The notes below the pieces were generated by a model. It saw only the letters and a list, made by a program, of their open reading frames with translations, searched no databases and was not told the DNA's origin. The translations under genes and the position numbers were made by a program. 64,000 nt of DNA from Slackia heliotrinireducens DSM 20476 (lineage in GTDB: Bacteria > Actinomycetota > Coriobacteriia > Coriobacteriales > Eggerthellaceae). The stretch covers positions 682,001 to 746,000 of the forward strand of contig NC_013165.1 in assembly GCF_000023885.1 (NCBI RefSeq), written 5' to 3'. The stretch's first letter is position 1. Each line of letters opens with the position of its first letter. This document shows, one piece after another, positions 60,677-64,000 of the stretch.

Positions 60677-61282
60677 GTGAAAGACTCCGCAAAAACCGAC
60701 AAGCGCGTGATGCGTACGCGCAAAGCCATTGGCGAGGCGTTCGCCCGCCTGTTGGAGACGACCGAATACAGCAAGGTCACGGTCAGTGCAATCGCGCGCG
60801 AGGCAGACGTCAACCGCAAGACCTTCTATCTGCACTACGACTCGGTCGAGGACGTGCTTGCCCAACTTCTGGAAGAGCGCATCGCCGAGATCGTCGAATC
60901 GGACAAGCAGCTCGTCGATTGCGAACACGTCGCGCCCTATATGAAAAAGGTGTTCTGCGACCTGCTGACGATGATGGACGAAGCGCCTATATTCAGGGAC
61001 AACGTGATCAAGTACGTTTCCTACAACCGGTTGCTGGACATGGCGAAGGATCCCATTCTGGAGAACATCCATCACCAGCGGCAGGCTTTGGGGATGCCTA
61101 AGAGGCCCGACATCGAATACGTGGTGACCATGTATCTGGGCGGACTGTATGCGCTGTACGAGACGTGGAGCCATGACGAAGCGACCGACATGACCCTTGA
61201 GAATCTTGCCGAAACCGCCTGCGGCCTGCTGGAACCCGGCGTCCGGGAGATGCTCAACGAGGATCGCCAGTCTTTACAATAG
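60677..61282 (+). CDS. TetR-family regulator
   Basis: 201-aa regulator with the N-terminal HTH (TRKAIGEAFARLLETTEYSKVTVSAIAREADVNRKTFYLHYDS) and a helical C-terminal domain of the TetR_C_33/DhaS type. GTG 60677 follows AAAAGGAGCACCG. Divergent from the flavodiiron gene 227 bp away and followed 37 bp later by the phosphodiesterase gene; either may be its target. Confidence 0.9.
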   Translation: MKDSAKTDKRVMRTRKAIGEAFARLLETTEYSKVTVSAIAREADVNRKTFYLHYDSVEDVLAQLLEERIAEIVESDKQLVDCEHVAPYMKKVFCDLLTMMDEAPIFRDNVIKYVSYNRLLDMAKDPILENIHHQRQALGMPKRPDIEYVVTMYLGGLYALYETWSHDEATDMTLENLAETACGLLEPGVREMLNEDRQSLQ

Positions 61283-61319
61283 AACGGCCTTCCGCAAAAA
61301 GCCAAACCGAAGGACCCTT

Positions 61320-61844
61320 ATGAAACTGCTGATTGCATCCGATATCCACGGTTCCGCCTACTGGTGCCGCCGCCTGTTCGAACGCATACAGGCCGAATCG
61401 CCCGACCGCATCGTGCTGCTTGGCGACCTGCTGTACCACGGCCCGCGCAACGACCTGCCCCGCGACTACGCTCCGAAGGAAGTGATCCCGCTGCTCAACG
61501 GCGTTGCCGACCGGGTGGTGGCGGTGCGCGGCAACTGCGATGCGGAGGTGGACCAGATGGTGCTGGATTTCCCCTGCATGGCCGACTATGCGGTGATTAT
61601 GGACGGCGGGCGCCAGCTGTTTCTAACCCACGGCCACGTGTTCTCGCCCGAGAACATGCCGGTGTTGCCTGACGGAAGCGCCTTTCTGTCGGGCCATACC
61701 CACGTGAAGTGCAACAAGGATGTGGTCATGCCTGACGGGAGGACCATCACCGTGGTGAACCCTGGCAGCGTGAGCATTCCCAAGGACGGTTCGAGCAGCT
61801 ACGCGGTGTACCAGGACGGGGCCTTCTTCCTCAAGGAGCTGTGA
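61320..61844 (+). CDS. YfcE-family metallophosphodiesterase
   Basis: 174-aa calcineurin-fold phosphodiesterase. Metal motifs: LLIASDIHGSA, LLGDLLYHGP, AVRGNCDAE, LFLTHGHVF and FLSGHTHVK. YfcE enzymes use Mn2+ and cut bis-p-nitrophenyl phosphate; the natural substrate is uncertain. ATG 61320 has AAGGACCC upstream. The next gene starts 3 bp after its stop. Confidence 0.93.
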   Translation: MKLLIASDIHGSAYWCRRLFERIQAESPDRIVLLGDLLYHGPRNDLPRDYAPKEVIPLLNGVADRVVAVRGNCDAEVDQMVLDFPCMADYAVIMDGGRQLFLTHGHVFSPENMPVLPDGSAFLSGHTHVKCNKDVVMPDGRTITVVNPGSVSIPKDGSSSYAVYQDGAFFLKEL

Positions 61845-61847
61845 TCC

Positions 61848-62351
61848 ATGGAGTACCCGGACTTCTACAACGCCATCACGATGTCCATCAGGCGCGATCC
61901 GAAAGCCTTGGCCATGATTCCGAAAATCGACAAGGACCTGGTCGTTGTCGTGGCGGCGGTCTACATCATGGTGGCCATCTCGTTCGTGATGGAGGAGAAT
62001 TGGACGCCTTTGGTGCGGTATCTGGCGGTGCCGGGTGTCGGGTTCGTTCTCTGCACGGCGCTGCGTGCCGCCATCAACGCGCCGCGCCCCGTGGAGAAGT
62101 ACGGAATCGACCCCATCATCAAGAAGGATACCTCCGGAAAATCGTTCCCGAGCAGGCATGTGTTCAGCGCGACCATCATCGCGTTCGCCCTTTTCTGGCT
62201 GCAGCCCTGGTGGGGCGGCCTGGGGTTCGTCGCGGTGCTGGTGGTGTGCTTCACCCGCATCGTCGGCGGCGTGCATTTCCCGCGGGATGTGGTTGCGGCG
62301 GTGCTGCTGGCCGCGGCGTGCGCACTGGTTGGGTTCGTTCTCATTCCCTAG
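61848..62351 (+). CDS. PAP2-family phosphatase
   Basis: 167-aa membrane phosphatase with about four to five helices. The three PAP2 signatures are present: RAAINAPRP, FPSRHVFSATI and TRIVGGVHFPRDV, giving Arg, two His and Asp of the active site. Dephosphorylates lipid phosphates such as undecaprenyl or phosphatidylglycerol phosphates. Operon with the phosphodiesterase. The start region has GGAGCTG upstream. Confidence 0.92.
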   Translation: MEYPDFYNAITMSIRRDPKALAMIPKIDKDLVVVVAAVYIMVAISFVMEENWTPLVRYLAVPGVGFVLCTALRAAINAPRPVEKYGIDPIIKKDTSGKSFPSRHVFSATIIAFALFWLQPWWGGLGFVAVLVVCFTRIVGGVHFPRDVVAAVLLAAACALVGFVLIP

Positions 62352-62680
62352 GCGGGTCGGCGGCTCGCTGCAGGTTTGAGGCCCTGTCGACATAAACCGG
62401 GCTGTTGCTTCTGGCGCATCGACGTCGGCATCTACCGGCCCGAAATGCGCAGGGGCGAACGTCCTCTTGGCGAACCGATCTCGCCGGCCATCGGTTCGAA
62501 ACACGTGAGGCAAGCCATCCCTCCGGCACGCCGACTCAGGAGGTCGTCGGCCCGAACCGTGATTTCTTTTGTTATGTATAAGGACGGCTTCTGCAGGCCA
62601 CGCCCGTGGAAAACACGTATACTGGTACGGCGCGTTTTCCCGCGGCAATCCTTATGGTTCTGAATGTTAGGCGGTGTCAC
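62352..62680. other. Intergenic region before corA
   Basis: TATACT at 62618-62623 is the candidate -10 for corA, leaving a leader of about 50 nt, too short for an Mg riboswitch. Nothing else seen. Confidence 0.45.
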
Positions 62681-63640
62681 ATGATCGAGTTTTACAAAAC
62701 CACCGACGAAGGCACCGTGCAGATAGAGAACCTGGAACCGGGATGCTGGGTCAACGTCATGCGTCCATCGTCCGAAGAGCGCACGTGGTTGCTGGATGAT
62801 CTCGAAATCGCACCTGAGTTCATCCGATCCGCTCTGGACGATGAGGAAAGTCCCCACACCGACTTCGACGACGACACCCGCCAGGTGCTGGTCATTTTGG
62901 ATTGCGCGTCCATCGAGGACCGTGCCGAAACGGTCGACGACACCATCGTGCAGTACGACACGCAGCCGTTGGCGTTTTTGATAGTTCCCGAAAAGGAGTG
63001 CATCGTCACGTTGAGCCTGGTGCCCAACGAAACCGTGCGCCTGTTCACGACCAAGCGCCTGCGCAAGCTGGACACGGAGAACCGTACCGACATGATGCTC
63101 CAGATGATGCTGCATGTTTCCCAGCAGTACCTGGTGTGCCTGCGCAACATCCACCGACAGTTCATCAAGAATGAAAAAGAACTGCACCGCACCATGCGCA
63201 ACAAGGAGCTCATCAAAATGCTGGGCTTCGAGAAGTCGTTGGTCTACTTCTCCACGTCGCTCAAAGCCGACGATGCGGTGTTGCAGAAGCTCAATACAGG
63301 GCGCGTGGTGAAGCTGGACAGCGACGACCGTGACGTTCTGGAAGACGTCACCATCGAGATTCGCCAGGCCATGGAGATGAGCAGCATTTACGCCACCATT
63401 CTGAACGGGTCGATGGAAACGTTCGGCACGGTCATCAGCAACAATCTGAACCTTACGATGCGTACGCTGACCGCCATGGCTTTGGTGCTGGCCATTCCCA
63501 CCATCATCTTCAGCTTCTACGGCATGAACGTGGCCATCCTGCCGCTTGACCAGACGTGGATATGGCCGGTGCTCATGGCTGTCGGTGTCAGCGTCGTTTC
63601 CGCCGTCGTCCTGTGGGCAAGAAAGTTCTTTATCAAATAG
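62681..63640 (+). CDS. corA: CorA-family divalent-cation transporter
   Basis: 319-aa protein: large cytosolic alpha/beta domain, long stalk helix (about 165-245) and two C-terminal transmembrane helices. The pore signature is FYGMNVAILP, with the GMN motif intact. Homopentameric Mg2+ (or Co2+/Ni2+) channel. I chose ATG 62681, preceded by TTAGGCGG; an earlier start in the frame at 62606 lacks a site. Confidence 0.92.
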   Translation: MIEFYKTTDEGTVQIENLEPGCWVNVMRPSSEERTWLLDDLEIAPEFIRSALDDEESPHTDFDDDTRQVLVILDCASIEDRAETVDDTIVQYDTQPLAFLIVPEKECIVTLSLVPNETVRLFTTKRLRKLDTENRTDMMLQMMLHVSQQYLVCLRNIHRQFIKNEKELHRTMRNKELIKMLGFEKSLVYFSTSLKADDAVLQKLNTGRVVKLDSDDRDVLEDVTIEIRQAMEMSSIYATILNGSMETFGTVISNNLNLTMRTLTAMALVLAIPTIIFSFYGMNVAILPLDQTWIWPVLMAVGVSVVSAVVLWARKFFIK

Positions 63641-63673
63641 CCCGGCGGCTTTACCATAGCGATAGATGTTTCC

Positions 63674-63700
63674 AGCGACGCAGGTTCTCCGGCGTCGCTG
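63674..63700 (+). terminator. Candidate terminator after corA
   Basis: AGCGACGC (63674-63681) pairs with GCGTCGCT (63692-63699), then GCTTTAT; weak U-run. Confidence 0.55.
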
Positions 63701-63725
63701 CTTTATACGATAGAAGGCGGCGCGC

Positions 63726-64000
63726 ATGGCAGATGCGTTGATTTCCCAGCCCCGCGAGGTGCTGAAACGGTATTTCGGATACGACGGGTTCCGTCCCAAC
63801 CAGCAGCAGGTGGTGGATGCCATCCTGCAGGGTAGGGACGTGCTGGCCGTCATGCCGACGGGCGCGGGCAAATCCATCTGCTACCAGGTGCCGGCTATGT
63901 GCCTTATGGGTTACACGCTGGTGGTGTCGCCTTTGATATCCCTCATGAAAGACCAGGTCAACGCCTTGGATGCTGCAGGGGTGCCGGCGGGATGCATCAA
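63726..64000 (+). CDS. recQ: RecQ-type ATP-dependent DNA helicase, 5' part only
   Basis: The frame is open from ATG 63726 to the end of the window (about 91 codons). The opening is LKRYFGYDGFRPNQQQVVDAILQGRDV, followed by Walker A VMPTGAGKSICYQ and motif Ia VVSPLISLMKDQV, all typical of RecQ helicases that unwind 3'-5' in recombination repair. The gene is cut by the window edge, not by mutation. Confidence 0.93.
   Translation, partial: MADALISQPREVLKRYFGYDGFRPNQQQVVDAILQGRDVLAVMPTGAGKSICYQVPAMCLMGYTLVVSPLISLMKDQVNALDAAGVPAGCI

Noticed and set aside
62432-63877. 481-aa minus-strand frame
   Set aside because: Antisense to corA and spans intergenic DNA; no motif.

Overview
The window looks like chromosome of a GC-rich anaerobic actinobacterium of the class Coriobacteriia, most likely family Eggerthellaceae. 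The evidence is a LuxR-type regulator with a long multi-spanning membrane domain, a Tat-exported molybdopterin oxidoreductase operon rich in [4Fe-4S] proteins, a flavodiiron protein, an [4Fe-4S] aldo/keto reductase, a glutaminase-dead PurF paralogue and strong GC-biased codon use. Genus and species cannot be told from the sequence alone. No rRNA, tRNA or CRISPR array was found.

Layout. 0-4 kb: a 33-bp-armed inverted repeat, a lysine riboswitch controlling an NhaC-family (probable lysine) transporter, and an IS3/IS150-group element inserted exactly in the loop of that transporter's terminator. 4-11 kb: nitroreductase and MATE exporter (divergent), an ornithine-cyclodeaminase-like LOR/SDH protein, an LRV repeat protein, and an ArsR / metal-binding HMA protein / Zn-Cd P-type ATPase operon with a clear promoter and operator. 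11-18 kb: an AT-rich patch with a PadR regulator, a divergent Crp/Fnr regulator and Fe-S protein pair around a perfect palindrome, carbamate kinase, an HD-domain protein, a zinc-ribbon protein, and a LysR / M20 amidohydrolase divergent pair. 18-28 kb: two YhgE/Pip-type membrane proteins in one operon, an MBL hydrolase, an EF-hand protein, a gamma-carbonic-anhydrase-like protein, a PiT phosphate permease and NADP-isocitrate dehydrogenase.

28.4-45.6 kb is the accessory core. It holds a secreted protein of unknown function, a membrane LuxR regulator, a degenerate SF1 helicase-like protein, then an operon for a Tat-exported molybdo/tungsto-enzyme, its DmsB-like and DmsC-like partners, an internally duplicated acidic protein, a TorD chaperone, NapG-like and NapH-like Fe-S proteins and a cytosolic polyferredoxin. 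Facing it is a second operon: lipoprotein, a paralogous polyferredoxin and a small protein with a Tat-like start. One 19-nt motif lies upstream of all three transcription units, which suggests one regulon controlled by the LuxR protein. I read this as an anaerobic respiratory (terminal reductase) system with unknown substrate.

45.7-64 kb: ACT-domain protein and phenylacetate-CoA ligase, an XRE regulator, a surface protein built of cell-wall-binding repeats, a GlpA-like dehydrogenase with an oxidoreductase-DUF1667 fusion, a decayed membrane-protein gene, an acyltransferase, an alpha/beta hydrolase, REP-like repeats, the PurF paralogue, the aldo/keto reductase, the flavodiiron protein, a TetR regulator, a phosphodiesterase, a PAP2 phosphatase, a CorA transporter, and the start of RecQ running off the window edge.
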